Positions 16,796-25,526 of a stretch of 64,000 nucleotides of DNA are shown here, in pieces; position 1 is the stretch's first letter; every line of letters starts with the position of its first letter. The stretch lies in contig JAPPIK010000014.1 in assembly GCA_028820655.1 (NCBI GenBank), positions 186,001 to 250,000 of the forward strand. The letters run 5' to 3'. This stretch comes from Candidatus Poribacteria bacterium (GTDB lineage Bacteria > Poribacteria > WGA-4E > JAJDTR01). The position numbers and the translations under genes are program-made. A model generated the notes under the pieces. The model searched no databases and was not told where the DNA came from. It worked only from the letters and a program-made list of their open reading frames with translations.

Positions 16796-17617
16796 TTAGC
16801 TTACAACGTCTCGAGCAAGATCGGGGTAGATTTGGTCGTGAAGCTCCATTGGTTGGAAGAGATGAGCCCTCCGGTTCTCGTCAGCCGTATCTATCATGGG
16901 GGCATGGTACATTCCTGCGCCGGTCTTGTATTTATAGCCGCCGGGGGCGTGGATGCGCACGTATTCATGCACACGTTTCAAGTCCTCCGAGTTCTTGGCG
17001 TGGCGTGTACAGTTCATGGTGAACATGCGGCGGCGATTTCCGCCGCCAAATGAGGCGTGGTACAAGTCGTGATTAAAAATCACGACATCTCCGGGGTTCG
17101 TCTCGACGGCAATGCTGCCGGGAAACTCCGATGGCGGAACGCCAAACAGCTCCATGGAATTGTTCACATCGATTTTTTCCACACGCACGAAATGGTCGGG
17201 TCGATGAGACCCCGGAATGAACCGCAGCGCACCGGTGTCACGAGTAAGCGGGTCTAGATAAAATGCCGTCTTGGTAGCGAATAGCTGACCCCAACCGCCA
17301 TCCGGGTGCCAACCCGTATCGCCGCTATAGTAATTTCCATCGCCGCTGCAGTAGTTGAAATCCTCTCCGAGAATGCCTCCGATGAGACCAAGTATTTTCG
17401 GATGATCCAGAAGGCGGCACATCTCCGGGTGGCGCTCTATCGGTCCCAGAAACATTGTACGAGTCGAACCGTCATGGTTCTCCCCGCCGCCGCAATTTTG
17501 AATTGACCATTCAAATACGTCGATGATTTTATCCGTTTCATACGCTGAAAACAGTTGTGGAATCATCAGATAACCGAAGGTATCGAAAAAGTCTAACTGT
17601 TCTTGAGTCAGTTTCAT
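16796..17617 (-). CDS. Phytanoyl-CoA dioxygenase (PhyH) family oxygenase
   Basis: A protein of 273 residues on the minus strand. The ATG at 17617 has AAGGAGAC upstream and gives M-K-L-T-Q-E-Q-L-D-F-F-D-T-F-G-Y; an open frame continues upstream but is not family-like. H104-P-D106 and distal H187 form the iron site and R195 is the likely 2-oxoglutarate contact. G-A-L-R-F-I-P-G-S-H-R is the conserved core strand. The gene diverges from a GH36 glycosidase at 17868 with about 250 bases between the starts, so the two may share a control region. The substrate is unknown. Confidence 0.87.
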   Translation of the reverse strand: MKLTQEQLDFFDTFGYLMIPQLFSAYETDKIIDVFEWSIQNCGGGENHDGSTRTMFLGPIERHPEMCRLLDHPKILGLIGGILGEDFNYCSGDGNYYSGDTGWHPDGGWGQLFATKTAFYLDPLTRDTGALRFIPGSHRPDHFVRVEKIDVNNSMELFGVPPSEFPGSIAVETNPGDVVIFNHDLYHASFGGGNRRRMFTMNCTRHAKNSEDLKRVHEYVRIHAPGGYKYKTGAGMYHAPMIDTADENRRAHLFQPMELHDQIYPDLARDVVS

Positions 17618-17867
17618 TTGTGTTGTCTCCTTAAAAAATCGGCAGTGACGATGCCTCCTAGATTCGCTGCTTGCGAACTGCCAATTGTATTCGGGCTGGT
17701 TATTCGGCGTTAAACTAAGGAGAAGTGACACATCGTGCCACTCGCTTAATATTAGGGATAATTCCATCTAAACATGTGCAGCTTTCATTATAATGCAGGC
17801 GGATTTGAATTTCAACGATTTATAGTTGGGAAGTCCGCCCTTTCTTAGACGTTGGGAGATTGATGTT

Positions 17868-20090
17868 ATGGAAGGACAGAAGCCGTTGCAATCGTCCGAC
17901 GGCGGCAATCGTGAGCACTGTGCCTTGGATCCGCTATCGGCGCCAGATGCGACGGGCATCAACATGTCTCAGTCCGCATGGTGGGACGGTTTGAGAGAGT
18001 GGATGTCGGGGAAGCTATCAGACTCTGGTGCCCCTCCGTTTTCATTTGACTACGATGGCGTGAATTCAAGCGAACTCCTCCCGACGTGGGATTTCAGCGT
18101 AAACGAAACGTCTTTGGATGAGACGAGAACTCTGCGGACGGTTACCTACACCGAGGTGCAAACGGGGATCGAAGTTCGCTGCGAGGTAACACTGTTCGAG
18201 GACCATCCCGCGGTAGAATGGGTATTGAAATTCAGAAATGCGGGAGAACGTGACACGCCAATTATTGCGAATATACAGGCACTGGACACCCTGCTGCATG
18301 ACGAGGCGGATAACTTTAAGCTGCATTATACGTCGGGACCGAAGGAAGGAATCGCCGCCGGTTCGGCGGATTTTGGTCCGAACGAAAGAGAATTAGCCGC
18401 TGATTCTACTCTCAAATTGTCATCGATGCACGGAAGATCGTCATGGGGAGAGAGCCTGCCTTTCTTCAACCTTGAAATGTCCGACCGAGGCGTTATGATT
18501 GGCATCGGTTGGACGGGGCAATGGCTGGCGAGTTTTTCGCGAGACTCACAGTCCGTGCGCGTGTGCGCCGGTATGGAACGAACGCACCTTAAACTTTTTC
18601 CCGGGGAAGAGATTCGCTCCCCGCGGATGTTACTTCTATTCTGGCGGGGCCACAGGATCTACGGACAGAACCTGCTCCGTCGAATACTTCTAGCCCATTA
18701 CTATCCGCAGAAGGATGGCAAGCCGATGACGGTGCCGTTGTTGGCAAGTTCGGCTGGTCTGTATCATGAGGCATTTGACGCGACCGAACAGAATCAAATC
18801 GAATATGCGTCCGCATTAGCGCCGCTCGGTTTTGAATATATCTGGATGGACGTGGGCTGGCAGATCAAAAACCCGCGACACTCCCACATCGGACCTGCCG
18901 ACCCTGACCGATTTCCCAACGGACTCCGAGGGGTAACCGACGCGCTGAAGAAAATGAATATGGGTCTTCTTGTCTGGTTCGCTCCCGAATATCAGGGCGG
19001 AAGCACATGGATGGAGCGTGAACACCCTGAACTTTTTCTTACCGTCAAAGACAAAGAGGTCACCGGTCTCCCACCATTCAGGATGCTGGACTACGGAAAT
19101 CCCAAGGCGCTTACGCTGATAACCGATTACATTTCGAATCTGATTAAGGAGGAAGGTATCGGTATTTACCGGCAAGACGGACCGATCGGCGCGAACTTGA
19201 GATACCCCGATGGCCGCCTATATCCGCACGGGCAGCCGCTCCAGTGGTGGAGAGATGCGGATGCGCCGGATCGACAAGGCATCGCCGAAATTCGCTATAT
19301 TGAGGGCATGTATTGGTTTTGGGACGAACTTCGCAGGCGAAATCCGGGACTCGTCATTGATATGTGCGGCGGCGGCGCTACGCGCATAGACCTGGAGGCG
19401 ATGTCGCGCTGTTTTTATCTTTGGCGTTCGGACCACAACCATCCCGGTTTTGAACCCAACGACTACCAATCGCAAACTTACGGGATCAGTCAATGGGTAC
19501 CATCAACCGCGACCGCCAGCGGTTATCCCGACACCTATTCATTTCGCAGCTCGATGAACGCCGGCATTGCAGTTGCGTGGAACCCGTTTCAGCCGGAGGT
19601 GGAGCAGCGCTGGCCCCTGGCGTTTCCCGTGGTTCAGAAGGAACCTTACGAACTAAAAGAGGTGCCGCGCAAAACGGTCGACGATGAAGAGCAGGTGGGT
19701 TACATGGTAACCGAGCCATTTCCGTGGGATTCCGCCCGCAAGCTAATCGAGGAATATAAGTGTCTGCGCCTTCTGTTCTACGGGGATTTTTATCCTCTCA
19801 CGCCGTATAGTATATCGCTCGACACATGGCTGGCGTACCAGTTCCACAAGGAGGACTCGGGTCAAGGGATGGTGTATGCGTTTAGGCGACCCGAATGTTC
19901 GCGGCAATCCGCAACACTGAAGTTGTGGGGGCTTGAGATGGCCGCGAGCTACGAGGTACATTTCGAAGACCAGAATACAAAGGTTGTGCTGAATGGTAGG
20001 CAAATGGCTGAGGGGGTTGATGTTACAATAGATTCGCAGCCGGGTTCGCTGCTTGTCACCTACGTAAGATTAGATTTGGTTTGTTTTTGA
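17868..20090 (+). CDS. Glycoside hydrolase family 36 (alpha-galactosidase-like)
   Basis: A protein of 740 residues, the usual length for GH36. An N-terminal beta-sandwich (to about residue 290) precedes a TIM barrel. The likely nucleophile is D437 in G-I-Y-R-Q-D-G and the likely acid/base is D522 in L-W-R-S-D-H-N; C-G-G-G-A-T-R-I-D-L lies between them as in the family. The common 'K.D.N' nucleophile motif is altered to R-Q-D-G-P, so substrate preference may differ from raffinose-type alpha-galactosidases. No signal peptide is seen, so a cytoplasmic location is likely. The ATG at 17868 has GGGAG 10 bases upstream. Confidence 0.85.
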   Translation: MEGQKPLQSSDGGNREHCALDPLSAPDATGINMSQSAWWDGLREWMSGKLSDSGAPPFSFDYDGVNSSELLPTWDFSVNETSLDETRTLRTVTYTEVQTGIEVRCEVTLFEDHPAVEWVLKFRNAGERDTPIIANIQALDTLLHDEADNFKLHYTSGPKEGIAAGSADFGPNERELAADSTLKLSSMHGRSSWGESLPFFNLEMSDRGVMIGIGWTGQWLASFSRDSQSVRVCAGMERTHLKLFPGEEIRSPRMLLLFWRGHRIYGQNLLRRILLAHYYPQKDGKPMTVPLLASSAGLYHEAFDATEQNQIEYASALAPLGFEYIWMDVGWQIKNPRHSHIGPADPDRFPNGLRGVTDALKKMNMGLLVWFAPEYQGGSTWMEREHPELFLTVKDKEVTGLPPFRMLDYGNPKALTLITDYISNLIKEEGIGIYRQDGPIGANLRYPDGRLYPHGQPLQWWRDADAPDRQGIAEIRYIEGMYWFWDELRRRNPGLVIDMCGGGATRIDLEAMSRCFYLWRSDHNHPGFEPNDYQSQTYGISQWVPSTATASGYPDTYSFRSSMNAGIAVAWNPFQPEVEQRWPLAFPVVQKEPYELKEVPRKTVDDEEQVGYMVTEPFPWDSARKLIEEYKCLRLLFYGDFYPLTPYSISLDTWLAYQFHKEDSGQGMVYAFRRPECSRQSATLKLWGLEMAASYEVHFEDQNTKVVLNGRQMAEGVDVTIDSQPGSLLVTYVRLDLVCF

Positions 20091-20211
20091 ATTTAGTCAT
20101 TAAAACCCGTATTAATATGAATTGCGATCGTTTGATAATGAACGCTTACGAGTCGTGAATAGAGCACAAAATCGGATGCACCATCGTAGTGCAGACTATG
20201 GAGCTGCGCAA

Positions 20212-20234
20212 ACCACAATCTAACAGATTGTGGT
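20212..20234. repeat. Perfect 10-bp hairpin, dispersed-repeat type
   Basis: ACCACAATCT and AGATTGTGGT flank AAC. No T-run follows, so it is not a standard terminator. A similar small hairpin lies at 21482-21500 (CGCAAACT/AGTTTGCG). The surrounding 289-base gap holds no gene. Confidence 0.55.
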
Positions 20235-20379
20235 ACAGAAGACTGTCGTTACACACAGGAATGTGTATATGGTTAGTTACAATGACTACAGAGGCGTGAT
20301 CCGGTGATCGCCTTTGATGAGACAGACGCATATGTAAAATAGCTAATTCAATCCACAATCATTTGAAATGGAGGGTAAA

Positions 20380-21183
20380 ATGAAGACGACTGTTCAGAAC
20401 GGAAAAGCTGTGATCTTCGCGAGCGCCATTTTCGTGGGAATGATGCTGGCGAGCGCAGGAGTCGCCGAGTTTGCTGCGGAGGATGTTATCGCCATGTGGC
20501 TGTTGGATGATGGCAACGGGGAATCCGCGATGGACGCCTCCGGAAATGGCAACATCGGGCAACTCGTAGGGAATCCGCAATGGGTTGACGGAAAGTTCGG
20601 AGGCGCCTTGGAATTCGACGGCGATGACCGCGTAGACTGCGGCGACATCGACGGGGTAGACGGATTCACGGGCCTAACGGCTTTGGCTTGGTGCAGATGG
20701 GACGGCGGCGATGGAGGGCTTACGGCACCTGCACGGGTGGTAAGCAAACAGGACCCAAACAAAGGGGATAGGGGACCATTCTCCCTGGGATCGGGTTGGA
20801 ATGCCCACAAGCTAACGTTGTGGATTCACTTCGGTAATTGGGCGGGTGTTCACAGCGCCACGGACATCGATGATGGCGAGTGGCACCATGTGGCAGGCAC
20901 TTACGACGGCAATAGTCTGAGAGTATACGTCGACGGGGTGGAAGAAGCTGAGAGCAACATCGGTAAGGTCACCGGCGGATCTACTCCCGAACATGTCGCC
21001 ATCGGATCAGACGGATTCGGCAGGGAGTTCTGGAAGGGGATCATCGACGAGGTGGCTCTCTTCAATATTGCCCTTGACGAGGACGACATCTCAGGAATCA
21101 TGGACAATGGACTTTCGCCGTTGTCGGCAGTATCGGAAATAGGAAAATTGGCGACAACCTGGGGTAGATTGAAGGGGCGGTAA
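20380..21183 (+). CDS. Secreted LamG/concanavalin-like protein with C-terminal WGxLK tag
   Basis: A protein of 267 residues. The signal peptide spans residues 1 to about 30 (M-K-T-T-V-Q start, hydrophobic A-S-A-I-F-V-G-M-M-L-A). A single LamG jelly-roll domain follows: A-M-W-L-L-D-D, D-A-S-G-N-G-N, W-V-D-G-K-F-G-G-A-L-E-F-D-G-D-D, then W-H-H-V-A-G-T-Y-D-G and a C-terminal I-D-E-V-A-L-F-N strand. Such domains bind sugars or proteins. A linker S-A-V-S-E-I leads to G-K-L-A-T-T-W-G-R-L-K at the extreme end. The ATG at 20380 was chosen for its GGAGGG site. It is a solitary copy, diverged from the nine tandem LamG proteins at 35-44 kb. Confidence 0.85.
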   Translation: MKTTVQNGKAVIFASAIFVGMMLASAGVAEFAAEDVIAMWLLDDGNGESAMDASGNGNIGQLVGNPQWVDGKFGGALEFDGDDRVDCGDIDGVDGFTGLTALAWCRWDGGDGGLTAPARVVSKQDPNKGDRGPFSLGSGWNAHKLTLWIHFGNWAGVHSATDIDDGEWHHVAGTYDGNSLRVYVDGVEEAESNIGKVTGGSTPEHVAIGSDGFGREFWKGIIDEVALFNIALDEDDISGIMDNGLSPLSAVSEIGKLATTWGRLKGR

Positions 21184-21316
21184 TTTACGTCAGATGGTGG
21201 GCGGCGGATCCCTATCGCCCCAGAACCTCTATTGCATTCGCTATTCGCTCGTTTGATCTATTCGTTCGATTGATTCCACTCCAAATGGCCTATTCGATAC
21301 GAATCTAATGCATGTT

Positions 21317-21348
21317 GAAACCAAGTTTTTTCTTGAAAACTTGGTTTC
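21317..21348. repeat. GAAACC hairpin repeat, copy 1
   Basis: GAAACCAAGTTTT (21317-21329) and AAAACTTGGTTTC (21336-21348) form a perfect 13-bp stem with a 6-base loop. A sister copy with base changes in both arms is at 43246-43277. Each follows a tagged LamG gene, so a role as transcript end or stabiliser is possible. Confidence 0.7.
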
Positions 21349-21481
21349 TTCCCCAAATCCTAGCGGCCTCAAGATAACGATCTGGCCGCCTCATGACCGG
21401 CAACCTGCCACATGCAATCAAGGAAATCACATAAATCACAGTTCAGACAATGTGAACTACCGGCTTCCAACACCCTCGGAC

Positions 21482-21500
21482 CGCAAACTGTTAGTTTGCG
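21482..21500. repeat. Short perfect hairpin
   Basis: CGCAAACT and AGTTTGCG pair around GTT. It sits next to a copy of the 63-bp dispersed repeat, in a gap (21184-21916) without any supported gene. Confidence 0.5.
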
Positions 21501-21510
21501 ATCACGCCGG

Positions 21511-21575
21511 TAGGTAATCAAGCGAGCGGATAGCGAGTGATCAAGGGAATGGATAATGACCGCGATAGAGATGCC
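21511..21575 (-). repeat. Dispersed 63-bp repeat, reverse copy
   Basis: Read on the minus strand this matches 15474-15537 with only a few differences, including both TATCC...CTTGATC internal units and the ATCTCTATCGCGG end. Confidence 0.8.
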
Positions 21576-21916
21576 ATAGAAATCTTCTTGCCCCGTCTTG
21601 AGGGAACTGAAACCGCCAGCGACTTTTTTAAAGGTCAACCAAAAATGCCTGATGGTTAAAATCTCGCCCGCCTTTCTGGAACGCTCAATTGGCAACCTTT
21701 GTTACGCCACTTACATGTACAAAGTCGAGATTAGGGAATAAGCATTGTTGTTTCGTGCGTTATGCTTGGGTTCTGAAATGGGGCCGTGACTGGCGGTCAT
21801 AGTTAGCTCCTAGCTGATGCTTTTTGCCATTCGAGTCAACCAGAACATCGTGCCCAAGTCACGCACACATGGGGCAAGTTACGATTCTCCCAGTCAATAA
21901 CCAAAAGGAGACAGCC

Positions 21917-22936
21917 ATGAAACCACGCATGCGTCTGCTAAAGTGTCTCGCTATCTTAGGGAGTATGAGTATTTCTTCAACGGTTTGGGCGGCGCCCAAA
22001 GGAGATCTGTGGGTGAGCAAACATACCCCAATGCCAAGCAAAAGAGTAGGATTTTCCACGAGCGCGGCGAACGGAAAGATTTACGCTATCGGCGGTACGG
22101 ATTGGGACGATGAGCCGCGGCGTGGAGTAGTCCTTCGTACTGTTGAAGAATATGATCCCTTAACTAATCAATGGAAGCGGCGTGAGGGCATGCGATCCGG
22201 GAGAAGCTTTCTCGCCGCAACCGCCGCGAACGGGAGGATTTACGCTACCGGCGGCAGTGTTCAACTGTTTTGGGACAGGAAGCACGTGGAAGAATATAAT
22301 CCTGCAACCGACACCTGGGAGAGGAAAGCGGATATGCTTGCGGCGCGGTCTGAACACTTTGCAAACACCGTACATGGGAGGATTTACGTGATAGGGGAGG
22401 CAGCCGATGGGGCGGTCGAAGAATACGATCCGGCCGCGGATCGATGGGAAGTAAAATCAGCCCTCCCAGAGCGCAGAGGCTCATTTGCCACAAGTGTTGT
22501 AGATGGCAAAATCTATGTAATCGGAGGCGCGAGGTGGAATCCCATGAGAATCCTTGCGACAGTTGAAGTATATGATCCCGCGGCAGACACGTGGGAAACG
22601 AGAGCAGATATGCCAACGCCGAGATTTAATCTGTTTGCAAATGCCGTCAATGGGATTATTTACGCGATCGGCGGGTTTTCCGATGCAGGTCGAGCATTAC
22701 CAACCGTGGAAGCGTACAACCCTGAAACGGACACATGGGAAACGATGGCGGAAATGCCAGAAGGGCGGTCTGGATTCTCCTCCAGTGTAGTCAACGAGAG
22801 AATATATGTTTTTGCAGGTTTCAATGAGTTCAGGCGAACCGTGCTAATCTACACGCCACCGTCTAGACCTCCTCGAAGCGTCGATGCGCTGGGAAAGGCG
22901 GCAACGACTTGGGGACGCGTAAAGACCGGACGATAG
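21917..22936 (+). CDS. Secreted Kelch beta-propeller with C-terminal WGxVK tag
   Basis: A protein of 339 residues. The signal peptide ends near T-V-W-A-A. Six Kelch repeats follow, each with an I-Y-A-I-G-G (or variant) strand and a V-E-E-Y-D/N-P-x-T-D-x-W-E strand about 20-25 residues later. Bacterial Kelch propellers are ligand- or protein-binding, occasionally sialate mutarotase-like. A short proline- and arginine-rich linker (P-P-S-R-P-P-R-S) then leads to G-K-A-A-T-T-W-G-R-V-K. The ATG has AAAGGAG upstream. It is unrelated in fold to the TolB-like and LamG proteins that carry the same tag. Confidence 0.88.
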   Translation: MKPRMRLLKCLAILGSMSISSTVWAAPKGDLWVSKHTPMPSKRVGFSTSAANGKIYAIGGTDWDDEPRRGVVLRTVEEYDPLTNQWKRREGMRSGRSFLAATAANGRIYATGGSVQLFWDRKHVEEYNPATDTWERKADMLAARSEHFANTVHGRIYVIGEAADGAVEEYDPAADRWEVKSALPERRGSFATSVVDGKIYVIGGARWNPMRILATVEVYDPAADTWETRADMPTPRFNLFANAVNGIIYAIGGFSDAGRALPTVEAYNPETDTWETMAEMPEGRSGFSSSVVNERIYVFAGFNEFRRTVLIYTPPSRPPRSVDALGKAATTWGRVKTGR

Positions 22937-23501
22937 GAGTTCCGTCTTGTCCGGACAAACTCGCAGTCGGAGGCTATCACCGATAACACCGCGCCGCTCA
23001 TCGTCATCAAGAAATACCCCTATGTTCACAGGAGCTGGGTCGTTCAGGTTTGTGGGCTGCATCTCAGCCGAAAACGAAGAGAACGCAGATGCGTTCTCTA
23101 GCGATTTAGGAGGAATGCAGCAGGCCGACTGCGAGAGCGAAACTCCCTAGTGGGGGTGCTGTCTTCAGAAAACCGCTCCGATAGGGAACAAACAGAACAT
23201 GCTATTTCTATGGATTGAACAATCTAGATATCGCGTAATCGCTGACAACCGTGCCGCAATACTGGAATCGACCGCCAGCGACATAAACCGCGCGCCGTTC
23301 AATCCTGTTAGTTGCGTAGGTGGACGTAAGGTGTAAGAAACCGTAAAACCTCACCTATAACAACCGCCTACATTCCTTCCGAAATTAACCTCTTGACGAG
23401 GTGAAGAAAGTAAGATAACCTAAGTGTCTTTTGCTGCCCCGCTTAACTTCTGCCGGCTTCCAGGGCGCAAACGTCAAATCTGAGTATATGATAATCCCTC
23501 G
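22937..23501. other. Intergenic region with one hairpin
   Basis: No supported gene. AGAGAACGC (23078-23086) and GCGTTCTCT (23091-23099) form a perfect 9-bp stem around AGAT, about 140 bases after the Kelch gene. The rest shows no structure I can support. Confidence 0.5.
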
Positions 23502-25445
23502 ATGGCTTTGAGTTCAACCAACCAGCCTCAATTTCAGTCAACAGATGAATCTATGAGGCAAACGCGGGTCACGTGGCGGGCGGTGCTCATCGCTCTCGCG
23601 TTGATACCGTTCAATTCATTTTGGATCGTTTACATGGAGACGGTCCATTATATCGCGCACTCCACCAATTTTAGTCTACTCTTCCATGCAATATTCAATC
23701 TCACCCTTTTGCTGTTGCTGAACTCCGTCCTGCGGCGAATTTCGCCGCGGTTGGTGCTCGGGCAAGGCGAGTTGGTCACGATTTACGTAATGCTCTGCAT
23801 TGCAGGCACTCTCGCCGGGCACAGCATGATGCAGATTCTCCCTCCGACGCTTGCTGCTCCCGTGGGGTTTGCCACCCCTGAAAACGACTGGAAAAACCTC
23901 TTCGGCCACCACTATCCCGACTGGCTTATCGTCACAGACACCAAGGCGTTGACCGGCTATATGGCGACCGCTACGAAACAGCCGGCGACGCTGTATATCG
24001 AATCTCACATTCGACCGTGGATTGTGCCGGTGATCGCATGGACGGCCCTGATCTGTGCCTTCATGTTCGTCATGCTTTGCATAAACGCCATTATCAGGAA
24101 ACAGTGGACAGAACGCGAGCGGCTGACCTATCCACTCACGCTGTTGCCGTATGAAATGGCAAATCCGCGGTCGAGGCTTTTTAAGAGTAGACTTCTTTGG
24201 ATCAGCTTTGCGGTGGTTTGCATCATCAACATTTTGAACGGTTTGCACACGTTCTACCCGGTTGTGCCGTCGTTGCAGCTTCGCGCCTATAATCTGGGGG
24301 CGTTCTTCACGACAAAACCGTGGGACGCCATCGGTTACATGGCACTGCTGGTGCGCCCCTTCCTCCTCGGTCTCATCTTTCTCGTTCCTCTCGACATCGC
24401 GTTCTCATGCTGGGTGTTCTTCTTTTTCTGGAAAGCGCAATTGGTATTGGGCGAAGCGTGGGGTTTTCAAAAGCGTCCCGAGTTTCCAGAGCAGTCCGCC
24501 GGCGCTTATATTGCGCTGTGTGTCATCGCTGTCTGGACAGGGAGGCACCACTTTTCAAGAGTGATACGCTCGGTCTGGGACCGTCGACTTGCCGGAGATA
24601 GCGAGACGGAAGCGCTGCCGTACAATGTCGCCGTGTACGGAGTGATTGGGGGTTTCCTGTTTATCGTCATCTTTTGTTGGCAGGCGGGCATGACATGGTG
24701 GGGCGCCGCCATATTTTTTGCGCTTCTCCTTATGACGAATATCGGCGTGACACGCATCCGAGCCGAGGTCGGATCGCCGGTGCACGACCTACACTTCGCG
24801 GGACCGGAAATACTCATGCTGGATGCATTCGGTACGCGGCGGGTGGGGCCGAGGACATTATCGATTATCTCGCTATTCTGGTTTCTTACCCGGGCACACT
24901 ACAGCGATCCGATGCCACACCAACTCGAAGGGTTTCGGATTGCTGATCGCTCGCGGATGAATCAGCGCCGAGTTTTCGCCGCGATGCTAATTGCAATCGT
25001 TGTGGGGACTGTAATCGCGTTCTGGGCGATGCTTGATGCAGGCTATAAGCATGGCGCGAGTTGGGGCGGCGAACCGCTCGGCAGACTAAACCGTTGGTTA
25101 ATCTATCCCATGCACCCCGACATGTACGGAATCGGCTTTTTTTCCTTTGGATTGCTCTTCGGTCTCTTTGTAATGTTTATGCGAGTGAAGTTCCTTTGGT
25201 GGCCCCTCCATCCAGCCGGTTACGCCGTATCCAGCACCTACGGCATGCGAGACACATGGTTCATGTTTTTTACGGCCTGGCTTATCAAATGGATCCTCTT
25301 GAAGGCGGGCGGCATGAAGGCGCATCGAGCCGCCATCCCGTTTTTCCTCGGCATGGTTTTCGCGGACTTCACAATCGGCGCCTGTTGGGCGTTGTTGGGT
25401 GTGCTTCTCAACGTTCGCACGTATGGTTTCACGGCATGGTGGTAA
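23502..25445 (+). CDS. Large polytopic membrane protein, DUF6785/DUF6784-like
   Basis: A protein of 647 residues with about 13-14 hydrophobic segments and no signal peptide. The pattern (R-V-T-W-R-A-V-L-I start, a long loop after helix 3 with G-H-S-M-M-Q-I-L-P, R-L-T-Y-P-L-T-L-L-P-Y-E-M in the middle, and G-F-R-I-A-D-R-S later) resembles the DUF6785/DUF6784 membrane proteins common in Planctomycetes- and Poribacteria-like genomes, thought to be OPT-like transporters but uncharacterised. It lies 81 bases upstream of an enolase-superfamily enzyme, so it could import a sugar acid substrate. The start is uncertain: ATG at 23502 and ATG at 23553 both lack a clear ribosome site. Confidence 0.65.
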   Translation: MALSSTNQPQFQSTDESMRQTRVTWRAVLIALALIPFNSFWIVYMETVHYIAHSTNFSLLFHAIFNLTLLLLLNSVLRRISPRLVLGQGELVTIYVMLCIAGTLAGHSMMQILPPTLAAPVGFATPENDWKNLFGHHYPDWLIVTDTKALTGYMATATKQPATLYIESHIRPWIVPVIAWTALICAFMFVMLCINAIIRKQWTERERLTYPLTLLPYEMANPRSRLFKSRLLWISFAVVCIINILNGLHTFYPVVPSLQLRAYNLGAFFTTKPWDAIGYMALLVRPFLLGLIFLVPLDIAFSCWVFFFFWKAQLVLGEAWGFQKRPEFPEQSAGAYIALCVIAVWTGRHHFSRVIRSVWDRRLAGDSETEALPYNVAVYGVIGGFLFIVIFCWQAGMTWWGAAIFFALLLMTNIGVTRIRAEVGSPVHDLHFAGPEILMLDAFGTRRVGPRTLSIISLFWFLTRAHYSDPMPHQLEGFRIADRSRMNQRRVFAAMLIAIVVGTVIAFWAMLDAGYKHGASWGGEPLGRLNRWLIYPMHPDMYGIGFFSFGLLFGLFVMFMRVKFLWWPLHPAGYAVSSTYGMRDTWFMFFTAWLIKWILLKAGGMKAHRAAIPFFLGMVFADFTIGACWALLGVLLNVRTYGFTAWW

Positions 25446-25526
25446 ACCGCGCCTCGTTAATCCTATCAGATTTCCAACCTGTAATGATGATCAAATGACG
25501 CAATCGCATCCGAAGAAGGTAAAGCA

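Noticed and set aside
20212-20234. Perfect hairpin considered as a terminator for the GH36 gene
   Set aside because: No T-run follows and similar hairpins occur elsewhere between genes, so it is listed as a repeat.
23393-23421. TTGACG with a possible -10 upstream of the DUF6785-like gene
   Set aside because: The -10 candidate at correct spacing matches only three consensus positions.
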